Shown here one piece after another: positions 23,662-31,560 of a stretch of 64,000 nt of DNA. Below the pieces are notes generated by a model. It made no database searches. It was not told the origin of the DNA and was given only the letters and a program-made list of their open reading frames with translations. Location: the NCBI GenBank assembly GCA_040900165.1, contig JBBDZM010000009.1:1-64000 (forward strand), read 5' to 3'. Made by a program: the position numbers and the translations under genes. Every line of letters starts with the position of its first letter. Within the stretch, counting starts at the first letter, position 1. The stretch comes from BOKZ01 sp040900165. Its GTDB lineage: Bacteria > Patescibacteriota > UBA1384 > 2-12-FULL-50-11.

Positions 23662-26160
23662 ATGAAAGACAACAACCAGCCAGAGGGTCACATCAACCGC
23701 CTAAGCGAGACGGCTCAAAAGATTCTTAACGACGCCGAGCTCTACGCCAAGGCACTTAACTCCGGCTTTGACACGCATCACTTACTAATCGGCATCGCCA
23801 GCAACCCCGGGACACTAGCCTACGAGTGGCTAAGGGAGGTTTACGTGACGCCCGAGCGGCTTAGCTACGCCCTCCACTCCAACAACAGTTTGCTCAAAAC
23901 GAAAGAAATAATCTCCGTCGATTTAAAGAGGGCTTTAATTACTGCCCATAAAAAGGCCGCCAAATACAACACCCCAACCGTTGATTCGGAGCACCTACTG
24001 CTATCGCTAGTCTGCGCCAAGGACTCCAACGCCTACCAAATATTATTATTATTAGAAGTCGATCCCAAGCTCTTGCGCGATCAGATCGAGGAGTATTTCG
24101 ACCAACTCCAAGACGGCGTTGATGACGACGATGACGATATCGAACAGCCCAACAATTTTTCCCAACCAACCAGTCGAGAATTGCCCCAGTCGGCTCAGCA
24201 AACCCGAGCCAAATCAGCGATCGATTACTTTACCACCGATTTAACCAAGCTCGCCAAAGACCATAAGCTCGATCCGGTCATTGGCCGCCAAAAAGAAATC
24301 ACCCGAATGACCCAAATATTAATCCGCCGGGTCAAAAATAACCCGGTCCTAACAGGTGAGGCCGGTGTCGGCAAAACCGCCATCGTCGAAGGCCTGGCGC
24401 AAAAGATTGCTGCCGGCGATGTCCCTACCCAGCTGGCCGACAAACGGGTTTTAAGCTTGGATTTAGCGCTGTTGATATCGGGCACCACTTACCGCGGACA
24501 GTTTGAGGAACGAACCAAACGGCTCGTCGATGAAATTATTAAATCCGGTAATGTCATCCTCTTTGTTGACGAGCTCCACACTATTGTCGGGGCTGGCGCC
24601 GCCGAAGGATCGATCGATTTAAGCAACATCCTAAAACCAGCGCTGGCCAAAGGACAGTTGCGATTAATCGGTGCCACCACTAACGATGAGTATCGCAAAT
24701 ACATCGAAAAGGATCCGGCGCTGGAGCGCCGGTTGCAGAGAGTCAATGTCGACGAGCCCAGTGTTGAGGAAACGGTGGCAATTCTTGCCGGCTTAAAAAC
24801 CGCTTACGAGAAACATCACAACGTCATAATTGAGCAGGAGGCGATCGCCGCCGCCGCCGATCTGTCTAAACGCTACATCTCCGACCGATTCTTACCCGAT
24901 AAGGCCATTGACTTAATTGACGAAGCCGCCGCCGCTACCCAGCTAGAGGAAAAACAGCTTAAAACTCATAACCGATTGACTGATTTGGAGAAACGTCGTA
25001 AACGGGCTAAAGGCGAGCATCTCAAACACGCCGAGAACTTGGAGTACGAAAAGGCCGCCGAGTGGCGGGTGTTGGAGTTTAAATTAATCGATGAAATCGA
25101 GAAATTAAAAGCTAAGTTACCGAAACGCTCCAAAACCCGCGCCATTACTCGCGAAGACATCGCCAAAATTGTCTCAATGTGGACCGGCGTGCCGGTCCAA
25201 GCCCTGGCTAAAACCGATAAAATTCGCCTGACCAACCTGGAGAAAAACTTGTCCGAGTTTATCGTTGGCCAACAGCAGGCAATTAAAACCATCGCCTCGG
25301 CGATTCGCCGTTCCAGCACTGGCGTTGGCGACCCAAACCGACCGCTCGGATCGTTTATTTTCCTTGGCCCAACCGGTGTCGGTAAAACCGAGTTAGCTAA
25401 AGTGTTAGCCCGGGAAGTCTACGGCCGAGAGGAAGCGTTGATCAAGGTAGATATGAGTGAATTTATGGAAAAACATAATGTTTCACGTTTAGTCGGCGCT
25501 CCTCCCGGATATATCGGCTACGAAGACGCCGGCAAACTAACCGAATCAATCCGTCGCCAACCCTATTCAGTGGTCTTACTTGACGAAATCGAAAAAGCCC
25601 ACCCCGATGTCTTTAATATGCTCCTTCAGGTAATGGAGGACGGCTACTTGACCGACGCCAAAGGCCGAAAGGTCAACTTTAAAAACACCATCTTAATTAT
25701 GACCTCCAATATTGGGATGAGCGAGCTCAATCGCCAAGCGGCGATTGGCTTTAAAACAATCGGCGATAAATCGACCGAACAGCGCTATGAAGAGATTAAG
25801 AGCAAGATTCAGGACGAACTCAAACAGCATTTCCGCCCGGAGTTTATGAATCGCTTAGATAAGACGATTATCTTCCGCCCGCTGGGCAAGCCGGAGGTCA
25901 AAGAAATTGTCCGCCGCCAAATCCAGCTCTTAAGCGACCGGCTGCTGCCGGAGGGAATTGAAATTCAGGTGGCGCCAGAGGCAGTCAGCTTTCTGGCCGA
26001 AAAGGGCTTCGACCCAGAGTTTGGCGCCCGGCCGGTCCGGCGAGTGATTACTGAATACATTGAAGACCCACTTTCCGAATTATTGCTGACCGGACGGCTG
26101 TCGAAATCCGCCCCCATACGGGTGTTGCGCAAAGGCGCCAAGCTAGCACTAATAAAATAG
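23662..26160 (+). CDS. clpC: ATP-dependent Clp protease ATP-binding subunit ClpC-type
   Basis: 832 residues. Order: Clp-N double repeat (about 10-150), AAA-1 with Walker A GEAGVGKT (about 230) and Walker B, a middle region with a UVR-like motif (ENLEYEKAAEWRVLEFKL, about 450-470), AAA-2 with GPTGVGKTELAK (about 570), and a C-terminal D2-small domain. The UVR motif points to ClpC more than ClpB, as the long coiled-coil M domain is absent. It unfolds proteins for ClpP or for refolding. It is probably heat- or stress-regulated through the palindrome in its promoter. No clpP is seen here. Confidence 0.9.
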   Translation: MKDNNQPEGHINRLSETAQKILNDAELYAKALNSGFDTHHLLIGIASNPGTLAYEWLREVYVTPERLSYALHSNNSLLKTKEIISVDLKRALITAHKKAAKYNTPTVDSEHLLLSLVCAKDSNAYQILLLLEVDPKLLRDQIEEYFDQLQDGVDDDDDDIEQPNNFSQPTSRELPQSAQQTRAKSAIDYFTTDLTKLAKDHKLDPVIGRQKEITRMTQILIRRVKNNPVLTGEAGVGKTAIVEGLAQKIAAGDVPTQLADKRVLSLDLALLISGTTYRGQFEERTKRLVDEIIKSGNVILFVDELHTIVGAGAAEGSIDLSNILKPALAKGQLRLIGATTNDEYRKYIEKDPALERRLQRVNVDEPSVEETVAILAGLKTAYEKHHNVIIEQEAIAAAADLSKRYISDRFLPDKAIDLIDEAAAATQLEEKQLKTHNRLTDLEKRRKRAKGEHLKHAENLEYEKAAEWRVLEFKLIDEIEKLKAKLPKRSKTRAITREDIAKIVSMWTGVPVQALAKTDKIRLTNLEKNLSEFIVGQQQAIKTIASAIRRSSTGVGDPNRPLGSFIFLGPTGVGKTELAKVLAREVYGREEALIKVDMSEFMEKHNVSRLVGAPPGYIGYEDAGKLTESIRRQPYSVVLLDEIEKAHPDVFNMLLQVMEDGYLTDAKGRKVNFKNTILIMTSNIGMSELNRQAAIGFKTIGDKSTEQRYEEIKSKIQDELKQHFRPEFMNRLDKTIIFRPLGKPEVKEIVRRQIQLLSDRLLPEGIEIQVAPEAVSFLAEKGFDPEFGARPVRRVITEYIEDPLSELLLTGRLSKSAPIRVLRKGAKLALIK

Positions 26161-26234
26161 TGCTAGCGAATTAAGAAGTACGAATTAAGAATTAAGATTT
26201 TTATATTCATAATTCATAATTCTTCCCCTAGGTC

Positions 26235-26263
26235 TTGACTTTTCCACCGTTTTATGGTATGGT
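26235..26263 (+). promoter_or_regulatory. Promoter of the 94-residue membrane gene
   Basis: TTGACT (26235-26240) and TATGGT (26258-26263) are 17 nt apart. AT-rich repeat-like sequence built from AATTC/GAATT units lies just upstream (26168-26226) and again after the gene (26625-26665). Confidence 0.6.
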
Positions 26264-26297
26264 TGGCGCGTCATCCTCACGGATGAGGTACAAAGAC

Positions 26298-26582
26298 ATG
26301 AAAATCAAGTTATGGATCTTTCTCGTAGTAGTCGGGATTCTCCTTGTGTTATTACATGAAGAGATGACTGGCGGAATGACAATTCTGTCAGATATTCCCG
26401 ACGATCCGAGCGTCAGCGATGGCTGGCCATGGTGCATCGGAGCCACCGGCATTTTGTCGGTTGTCTTGGGCACCGTAATCTGTTTCGTTGAAAGGATTCA
26501 GCGGAGCAACGACCGGCTTGACGGAAGAGATGTTCGAGCCGAGGAGCGCCGACGGCGCACCCTCGAGCAACTCTCCCAATGA
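26298..26582 (+). CDS. Small membrane protein of unknown function
   Basis: 94 residues from ATG 26298, with two membrane segments (about 4-22 and 48-70) and a basic, Arg-rich C-terminal tail (RSNDRLDGRDVRAEERRRR) that should lie in the cytoplasm. It does not match any family I know. It is monocistronic with its own promoter and a terminator at 26588. Flanking AT-rich repeats suggest an accessory position. Longer reading from 26235 would overlap the promoter and was rejected. Confidence 0.6.
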   Translation: MKIKLWIFLVVVGILLVLLHEEMTGGMTILSDIPDDPSVSDGWPWCIGATGILSVVLGTVICFVERIQRSNDRLDGRDVRAEERRRRTLEQLSQ

Positions 26583-26587
26583 CTCAT

Positions 26588-26622
26588 AAAGGCCCTCAAG
26601 CACATCGTGCAAGCGGGCCTTT
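26588..26622 (+). terminator. Terminator
   Basis: AAAGGCCC (26588-26595) pairs with GGGCCTTT (26615-26622) around a 19-nt loop that itself contains GCAC/GTGC. A pyrimidine run TTTCTC follows. Confidence 0.7.
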
Positions 26623-26724
26623 CTCATAATCATAATTCGTAATTCATAATTCTTAATTCTTCTTCCCCAACTTTCGGTTGACGTTCGGTTTTCCACTTAT
26701 CCACAGAGTTTTCCCCGAACATTA

Positions 26725-26755
26725 GCCAAAAGAAAAAGGGCCGCTGATGCGGCCC
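26725..26755 (-). terminator. Terminator of the LuxR-type gene
   Basis: Read on the minus strand, GGGCCGC-ATCA-GCGGCCC (26738-26755) is followed by TTTTTCTTTT. It ends the gene at 26813. Confidence 0.8.
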
Positions 26756-26812
26756 GATGAAAGTCTTGTGATCGCTCTCCGAGTAGAATCGGGGAGCTTC
26801 CGTGTGTTGGAC

Positions 26813-27097
26813 TTAGGATTCCTCTTGGTCTTGCTCAAAGAACGGCTCAAAAGGAATCAGACAAAGTCGAGTGGCGTTCCTAACCGCCTGTATCCGGTTG
26901 TTAACTTGAAGTTTGTCATAGATGTTGGCCAGGTGAAAATCCACCGTCCGCTTCGAAACGACCAGCCGGTCAGCAGCTTCCTTGCTGGAGTGGCCTTGAG
27001 CGATTAAGCTCAAAACCTTAATTTCTGTGGGCGTGAGGCGCACGCCGCGCTGGGGAACAATCCCCTGAATCGGTTGAGGTGCTACAGCTACAGCCAT
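26813..27097 (-). CDS. LuxR/NarL-type single-domain transcription regulator
   Basis: 94 residues, essentially a GerE helix-turn-helix (about residues 20-80): RLTPTEIKVLSLIAQGHSS, the recognition helix VSKRTVDFHLANIYDKL, and NRIQAVRNATR. There is no receiver or ligand-binding domain, so activity would depend on amount or on a partner. It is divergent from the LexA-box gene at 27217 and has its own terminator. It could control neighbouring small genes; the target is not known. Confidence 0.85.
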   Translation of the reverse strand: MAVAVAPQPIQGIVPQRGVRLTPTEIKVLSLIAQGHSSKEAADRLVVSKRTVDFHLANIYDKLQVNNRIQAVRNATRLCLIPFEPFFEQDQEES

Positions 27098-27179
27098 AAA
27101 GTTCTCGTTCCCTCGCTTAAGTAAGCAGGGGAGAGTTATCTTACCGCAATTATGCTCAAAAATCTAGTCTTGGGTGGTA

Positions 27180-27210
27180 TTGACAAGTTTGGTATTTGTT
27201 CGGCTATGAT
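27180..27210 (+). promoter_or_regulatory. Promoter with LexA-like box, gene at 27217
   Basis: TTGACA (27180-27185) is followed by GTTT-GGTATTT-GTTC (27187-27201), nearly the box in the lexA promoter. The -10 is TATGAT (27205-27210), 19 nt from the -35. ATG lies 6 nt after the -10, so the mRNA would be leaderless. Confidence 0.6.
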
Positions 27211-27216
27211 AGCGAC

Positions 27217-27483
27217 ATGACTAATGTTGCCGTTGAGTCATTTGAACAGGTACAAGAGCCAATCCGGGTGGTGGCTAGTTTCGATGGCCCGAAGGTACGA
27301 TTGCACTCGTTTGAGTGGCGGGGACGAATCTACCAAGTGGAAACCGTCAACCTTTTCCACATTGAAAAAGACGCTAAAAAGTCGCTCTACCATTTTGCCG
27401 TTTCTTCCGAAGGGAACGATTACGACATTGTCTTTAACCCGATTAGCTTGGCTTGGAAACTTCAGGAAGTCGTCAACGCTTGA
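27217..27483 (+). CDS. 88-residue protein of unknown function, probable SOS gene
   Basis: It starts at ATG 27217, 6 nt after the -10. The sequence is soluble, mixed alpha/beta with many aromatic residues, and has a core such as HSFEWRGRIYQVETVNLFHI. A DUF6504-type fold, found next to polymerase IV genes, is conceivable, but I cannot confirm it. The promoter carries a LexA-like operator and the gene lies near dinB. That placement suggests a role in the damage response, by inference only. Confidence 0.65.
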   Translation: MTNVAVESFEQVQEPIRVVASFDGPKVRLHSFEWRGRIYQVETVNLFHIEKDAKKSLYHFAVSSEGNDYDIVFNPISLAWKLQEVVNA

Positions 27484-27540
27484 CAGGCTCTGGCACAAAA
27501 AATAGTATTAGCGACAGTGTGCACATTCTACGGAGGGAAT

Positions 27541-27807
27541 ATGAGTAGGCCGGAGTACTTGATACTACTGCGCCCGACTAATGACGGCTGGCGAGCCGTT
27601 ATTTTAAAGGGCCAGGAGCAGATCTGCCCGATTCTGCCAGCGACCAGGGAAAAACCAACCGTATCTGGGGAGTGGTGGCTGGATTATCTGATTAAACCAT
27701 CGCCGGAGATTGACCAGCTCCACTGGGAGCCCCTCAATATGGCTATCCAACAAGTTCCGGGGAAAATTCCCCACGACCTTGCTTGCATCCTGATTCGACA
27801 TCTTTAA
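27541..27807 (+). CDS. 88-residue protein of unknown function
   Basis: It starts at ATG 27541, 5-6 nt after GGAGGG. The sequence contains many Trp and Pro residues and ends PHDLACILIRHL. I do not recognise a family. It lies between the LexA-box gene and dinB, in the same direction, with a terminator just after its stop. So it is either separate or cotranscribed with the 88-residue gene upstream. Confidence 0.6.
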   Translation: MSRPEYLILLRPTNDGWRAVILKGQEQICPILPATREKPTVSGEWWLDYLIKPSPEIDQLHWEPLNMAIQQVPGKIPHDLACILIRHL

Positions 27808-27837
27808 AGGCGCGTCAACCGCGCTTTCTCTTTTTTA
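27805..27837 (+). terminator. Terminator before the dinB promoter
   Basis: AAAG-CGCG pairs with CGCG-CTTT around a short loop, with one bulged G, followed by CTCTTTTTT. It overlaps the stop codon of the gene at 27541. Confidence 0.65.
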
Positions 27838-27841
27838 TCCA

Positions 27842-27862
27842 TTGACTGTTCGGCTTTTGTTC
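27842..27862 (+). promoter_or_regulatory. dinB promoter region with LexA box
   Basis: TTGACT (27842-27847) is directly followed by GTTC-GGCTTTT-GTTC (27848-27862), an exact GTTC-N7-GTTC direct repeat. The -10 is not well defined (TGTAGA at 27868-27873 or TAGAGT at 27870-27875). The RNA then starts with structured element copy C. Confidence 0.65.
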
Positions 27863-27876
27863 GCCACTGTAGAGTA

Positions 27877-28013
27877 TATGGAGGAGAAAGTGTTTTTTAT
27901 GACATTTGCAGGCAATTTTGCATGGCTCGACGTAGTCGAAAAATTGCCGAAAGTTAAGGCCCGAGACACGCTGGGTCGAGCGGCCGGTCATAAAAAAGAT
28001 TTTCTCCTCCATA
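27877..28013 (+). ncRNA. Structured RNA family 1, copy C, in the dinB leader
   Basis: Arms of 27 nt (27877-27903 and 27987-28013) pair with three mismatches. The core has the same order as copies A and B: hairpin CAATTTT/AAAATTG with inner TCGAC/GTCGA; a joining segment CCGAAAGTTAA; hairpin GGCC-CGA/TCG-GGCC with loop containing CGCTGG; then the closing arm. Sequences differ widely while pairing is kept. It lies between the LexA box and the dinB ATG, so it is part of that mRNA unless processed. Open frames in both strands here are a by-product of the palindrome. Confidence 0.65.
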
Positions 28014-28028
28014 ACCAAGGCGTAACAA

Positions 28029-29438
28029 ATGGCCATCATCCTCCATCTTGACGTCAACTCTTACTACGCCACGATGGAACAACAGGCCTACCCGAGCTTG
28101 CGCGGTAAACCGATTGGGGTGGCGGGCAAGGGTAGGGGAGAGCGCACCGTTATGGTCGGTGCTTCGATTGAAGCCAAAAAGCTCGGTGTCCGGGGCATTA
28201 TGCCCACCTGGGAGGCCAAAAAACTCTGCCCGCAGATTATTATCGTCCCGGCCAACTACGACCGCTATATTTTTACTAGCAAGCGAATTTTTGCCCTGCT
28301 CGAGCGTTTCAGCCCAAAGGTAGAGATTTTTTCGATTGATGAAGCCTTTCTGGAGTTACCAACTCCAGAAAGCTCGAAACTCGAAGCACGAAATACGAAA
28401 CAAGTTTTAAATTTCATAAATTCTAATTTTGAGATTGTTTCGGATTTAGGATTTAGAATTTCGGATTTCTGCCAACCAAAAAACTTACCCTACCTTTACG
28501 CCATAAAGACGGCTATTCAAATAAAACAGCTCATCAAAAGTCATATTGGCAGCTGGGTAAGCGTTTCTGTTGGTATTTCCTACGGCCGGACTTTGGCCAA
28601 ACTGGCTAGCGAGCTGGAAAAACCAGACGGGCTAGTAGTGATTCGCCCAGAAAACTTCGCCAAAATCGCCGCCCAAACACCAATTGAAGAGCTCTGCGGC
28701 ATTGGCTGGGCTCTGCAGCCACGGTTGAACCAGATGGGAATAAAAACCATTGCCGAACTAGGGGCAATGCCGCTAGAAATGCTCGTAACGGCTTTTGGGC
28801 CGCATACCGGCAGTTGGTTGCACCGGATCGGTAACGGCATTGACGACGGACAACTGCGCTCGTTCCGAGAACTACCGCAAGAAAAATCCGTTGGCCATTC
28901 CTACACTTTGCCGCGCGACATCACCAACCCGGAGGATGCTAAAAGGTCAATGTTGCTACTGGCCGAGCGGGTGGCGGTGCGACTGCGCCGCAAGGGATTA
29001 CTGGCCAGGGGCGTTAATGTTTATATCCGTTTCGGGGATAAAACCGGCTTCGGGCAACATCTACTGACTAAAACTTATACCGCCGACGGCTACCAACTCT
29101 ACCAATGGGCACAGAAATTACTGGAAGCTGTACCACAAGGCAAACCAATCCGTTTAATTGCTATCAGCGCCTACGAGCTGGTTAAACACGTTGAGCATTC
29201 CCGCTCACTGTTTCTGGACGACCATCACCACGAAAAGCTGTTGGGGGCGCTCGACAAAATCAACAACCGCTACGGCGAATTTGCTGTCCACCGAGCCGCG
29301 TTGTCACGAGTGAAACAGCGGATTTTCAAACTGCCCGATGGTCGTAATAAAGGGCTGTACACGCCAGAGCTGGAGAGCGACCAGACCACTTTACGCCGTC
29401 GCTCCATTTCCACCAGCCCCTTTTTAAAACGGCTTTAA
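28029..29438 (+). CDS. dinB: DNA polymerase IV (Y family) with an in-frame repeat insertion
   Basis: 469 residues, about 100 more than E. coli DinB. Catalytic residues are D8 and D104-E105 (SIDEAF). The thumb HhH region is seen at GIGWALQPRLNQMGI, and a little-finger domain follows. Residues about 113-150 (SSKLEARNTKQVLNFINSN and on) do not belong to the family. Their DNA is rich in CGAAA/TTCGGATTT repeats, so a repeat has been inserted without breaking the frame. The enzyme bypasses lesions. The LexA box and structured RNA upstream point to SOS control. The ATG lies in GTAACAAATG with no clear Shine-Dalgarno. Confidence 0.93.
   Translation: MAIILHLDVNSYYATMEQQAYPSLRGKPIGVAGKGRGERTVMVGASIEAKKLGVRGIMPTWEAKKLCPQIIIVPANYDRYIFTSKRIFALLERFSPKVEIFSIDEAFLELPTPESSKLEARNTKQVLNFINSNFEIVSDLGFRISDFCQPKNLPYLYAIKTAIQIKQLIKSHIGSWVSVSVGISYGRTLAKLASELEKPDGLVVIRPENFAKIAAQTPIEELCGIGWALQPRLNQMGIKTIAELGAMPLEMLVTAFGPHTGSWLHRIGNGIDDGQLRSFRELPQEKSVGHSYTLPRDITNPEDAKRSMLLLAERVAVRLRRKGLLARGVNVYIRFGDKTGFGQHLLTKTYTADGYQLYQWAQKLLEAVPQGKPIRLIAISAYELVKHVEHSRSLFLDDHHHEKLLGALDKINNRYGEFAVHRAALSRVKQRIFKLPDGRNKGLYTPELESDQTTLRRRSISTSPFLKRL
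28370..28470 (+). repeat. Repeat-derived insertion inside dinB
   Basis: A stretch of near-repeats such as CTCGAAACTCGAAGCACGA, ATACGAAACAA and TTTCGGATTTAGGATTT interrupts the normal polymerase sequence. It resembles dispersed repeats and changes base composition, while keeping the reading frame. Confidence 0.5.
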
Positions 29439-29485
29439 TAGAGTATTATTCGCTCAAACCGTCTCTGACGGCGCACGAGGAAACT

Positions 29486-29893
29486 ATGAAATTAATCGGA
29501 TTTCTTGTTCTGGTAGTGGGGTTCGGCTTGGGTTTAGTAAAGATATACTTTGGTCTTACGGATAATAACGCCGTACAGGCCGTCCAAGGGCTGCTAACGA
29601 TGCTCGGAACGCTCTGTCTATGGTGTGGAGTTGTTATACTCTTCTTAAACTCCTCAAAAAACGAACCAAGAACTGGCGAAAGAGTTCAGGTCGTTGAGGT
29701 TATTGTTGGAGGCCTGCTCTCTCCGCACAAGGCGATGATGGTAGCCGATAGCAAACGGCAATATGAGGACATGTTCAGAGTCTACTACGCCCCACTCAAA
29801 GACCTGCCAAACGGCAACCAAACCCTTAAGGGACAACGACTGCTCTACTCGATGGACAACAAGTGGTACGAAGATCCCAGCCCCGCGGAGTAA
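29486..29893 (+). CDS. Two-helix membrane protein of unknown function
   Basis: 135 residues with two membrane helices (about 3-22 and 34-55) and a cytoplasmic or external tail of 75 residues rich in Tyr and Asp. GAGGAAAC lies just before the ATG. The terminator hairpin CCCCGCG/CGCGGGG overlaps the stop codon. I do not recognise the family. It follows dinB but appears to be an independent unit. Confidence 0.65.
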   Translation: MKLIGFLVLVVGFGLGLVKIYFGLTDNNAVQAVQGLLTMLGTLCLWCGVVILFLNSSKNEPRTGERVQVVEVIVGGLLSPHKAMMVADSKRQYEDMFRVYYAPLKDLPNGNQTLKGQRLLYSMDNKWYEDPSPAE

Positions 29894-29912
29894 TTTCGCG
29901 GGGTTTTCTCTG
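29882..29912 (+). terminator. Terminator overlapping the stop codon
   Basis: CCCCGCG (29881-29887) pairs with CGCGGGG (29897-29903), followed by TTTTCTC. Confidence 0.75.
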
Positions 29913-29980
29913 GATTTTTTTACACGATAAACGTATACTATTTAGGCATTCGCACCTGTCAGCCAGACAAGGAAGTTGCT

Positions 29981-30475
29981 ATGGAAAAACTACTCGAAAA
30001 TGAAATCGCTCTCCGCCTGCTCTCGCTCCGAGTCCAAACAATCGCCGACGCTCTCTTAGTTACCACTGACCGGCACTTCGTGCTGGGAAGGATGGCCGAT
30101 CGGGACGACGTTGTGAACCGCCTTAAAGGTGAGTACCACGTTCCTGGCACCGGCGTCAGCGATGCTTCGGAAAAGGACATTCCGTCGGCGTTGCGGCTCT
30201 ATCTGGCTTCGGCCTTGTGGTTGCAACCCGAGCTACTCGACGTGATTGGTGTCAGCTATCGAGAACCGGACGACCGCTTCGTCCGGCACATCCACTACTG
30301 GGGTCGGATCAATCTGACGGCCAATGAAGCCGAAAAGGAAGCTAGACCCGGACTCGATCTCTCGCATGTGGTTATCGTCACCGGCTGTAAAGCGGTCGAG
30401 CTAATTGCCAGCTCGAAGGTGGCTTTCGAGCGGACGCCAAAAGTGTTCCAGACCATGTTTAATAGCCGTGACTGA
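29981..30475 (+). CDS. 164-residue soluble protein of unknown function
   Basis: The start at ATG 29981 follows AAGGAAG by 6 nt. The protein is acidic and helical at the N-terminus (MEKLLENEIALRLLSLRV) with a central region YREPDDRFVRHIHYWGRI and a C-terminal VVIVTGCKAVEL strand-helix. It matches no family I recognise. It is monocistronic, ends in a terminator at 30487, and lies directly upstream of lexA. Confidence 0.6.
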   Translation: MEKLLENEIALRLLSLRVQTIADALLVTTDRHFVLGRMADRDDVVNRLKGEYHVPGTGVSDASEKDIPSALRLYLASALWLQPELLDVIGVSYREPDDRFVRHIHYWGRINLTANEAEKEARPGLDLSHVVIVTGCKAVELIASSKVAFERTPKVFQTMFNSRD

Positions 30476-30486
30476 ACGGCCCACCA

Positions 30487-30513
30487 GCCCCGCAATCCGC
30501 GGGGCTATTTCTT
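30487..30513 (+). terminator. Terminator upstream of lexA
   Basis: AGCCCCGC pairs with GCGGGGCT around AATCC, followed by ATTTCTTT. Confidence 0.75.
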
Positions 30514-30527
30514 TATGCAACCCGCTC

Positions 30528-30556
30528 TTGACACGTTCGGTATTTGTTCGTAATCT
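30528..30556 (+). promoter_or_regulatory. lexA promoter with GTTC-N7-GTTC operator
   Basis: TTGACA (30528-30533) and TAATCT (30551-30556) are 17 nt apart. GTTC-GGTATTT-GTTC (30535-30549) fills the spacer, so bound LexA would block polymerase. ATG 30563 is 6 nt after the -10, giving a leaderless, autoregulated mRNA. Confidence 0.8.
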
Positions 30557-30562
30557 GGGGAT

Positions 30563-31159
30563 ATGTTAACGCCAAAGCAGAAACAAATTTTAGAATTTAT
30601 CGAGAGCTTTATTAAAGAAAACGACTACGCCCCTAGCTACCGCGAGATCGCCGAGAACTTTGGCTTCAGCTCGGTGGCAACAGTGGCCGAGCATGTTGAT
30701 AATTTGAAAACTAAAGGATATTTAACCAACGACGACGGCTACCGCTCGTTAAGGGTTGTCGGTGTCCAAGTGGAGGGTGACTCTATCTTTGCTGGCAGTG
30801 TGCCGATGTTGGGCGCCATTAGAGCCGGTAAACCTATTGAGGCCGTTCGGACTAGCGAAACCCTGGAGATACCGCGCGATATGATGTCCAACAATGTTTT
30901 TGCGCTCAAGGTAAAAGGGGACTCTATGCAAGATGACGGTATTTTGGACGGCGATTACGTGGTAGTCGAGCCCTGCCAGAATCCCAAAAACGGCGATATC
31001 GTGGTGGCGCTAATTAACAAAGACGAAGTTACCCTCAAGCGTTTTTATCGAGAAAAAGACCATATCCGCCTCCAGCCAGCCAACGCCAAATATAAACCAA
31101 TCCGGGTAAAGAAAATTACTATTCAAGGTAAAGTTCGGGGAGTAATTCGAAAGTTTTAG
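30563..31159 (+). CDS. lexA: LexA repressor
   Basis: 198 residues. The N-terminal winged helix-turn-helix (1-65) has SYREIAENFGFSSVATVAEHVD. The autocleavage site is A88-G89 (AIRAGKP), and the catalytic dyad is S121 (KGDSM) and K159 (VTLKR), so RecA-stimulated self-cleavage should work. It represses the SOS regulon. The operator in its own promoter has the alphaproteobacterial direct-repeat form rather than the Gram-positive palindrome. Confidence 0.95.
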   Translation: MLTPKQKQILEFIESFIKENDYAPSYREIAENFGFSSVATVAEHVDNLKTKGYLTNDDGYRSLRVVGVQVEGDSIFAGSVPMLGAIRAGKPIEAVRTSETLEIPRDMMSNNVFALKVKGDSMQDDGILDGDYVVVEPCQNPKNGDIVVALINKDEVTLKRFYREKDHIRLQPANAKYKPIRVKKITIQGKVRGVIRKF

Positions 31160-31372
31160 GCTTGTAAAAGTTAAGCGACCCCCGCTGCGATGCCGTGATG
31201 GCTGCGTTGTGGGTCGTTTCGAGTGCCTTTGTTGTCCGGGTCAGGCCTAAACCTGTATACGGGCGCAAGGCTAGGCGGTATTTTGCCGCCATGGTTTTTG
31301 TTTCGAACATGATGTCCGTCTGACGAGAATCGTCTCTAGACAATCATCAAAATAATTATACAAACTATCAAT
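31160..31372. other. Gene-free region with hairpins after lexA
   Basis: AAGCGACCC (31173-31181) pairs with GGGTCGTTT (31211-31219), a long imperfect hairpin likely to terminate lexA transcripts. GGCGG/CCGCC at about 31276-31292 is another. A minus-strand frame of up to 74 codons (31119-31343) crosses both hairpins and overlaps the lexA end; I do not consider it convincing. Confidence 0.4.
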
Positions 31373-31554
31373 GAAAAGCGAAAGGCTCCGAACGAGTCGG
31401 AGCCATGATCAATGGATAGGTACGGGTGGCCTCTGCGGGCATTTCGGGATGTTTGGCCTTCTCCAGCTGGTTACGCTTTGGCAGCCTGTCTCGCGGCCGC
31501 TAGGTTAGCGCTCCAGTTGCTGGGCAGAGCCACCCGTCGTGTTCTCGTATGGAC
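31373..31554 (-). ncRNA. Candidate small RNA gene with promoter and terminator
   Basis: On the minus strand a promoter TTGACA-16-TATACT (31561-31588) would start RNA near 31554. The RNA closes with a 13-bp stem (31423-31436 with 31524-31536, one bulge) and inner hairpins. It ends in the terminator GGCTCCGA/TCGGAGCC (31384-31404) followed by a T-rich run. At about 180 nt its size and closed shape would suit a 6S RNA. I cannot confirm this from conserved bases, and SRP motifs are absent. Confidence 0.6.
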
Positions 31555-31560
31555 GTGATA

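Noticed and set aside
26697..26705. Perfect DnaA box TTATCCACA between GTTCGG and CCGAAC
   Set aside because: A single box with no cluster, no dnaA or dnaN and no AT-rich unwinding element of origin type. It is not enough to call an origin.
27842..28057. Open frames on both strands over the dinB leader
   Set aside because: The region is a near-perfect inverted repeat with a conserved RNA core, so frames on both strands mirror each other. The plus frame also has no ribosome-binding site that fits.
31119..31343. Minus-strand frame of up to 74 codons after lexA
   Set aside because: It overlaps the lexA end, crosses two strong hairpins, and has no clear ribosome-binding site. The composition does not suggest a real protein.
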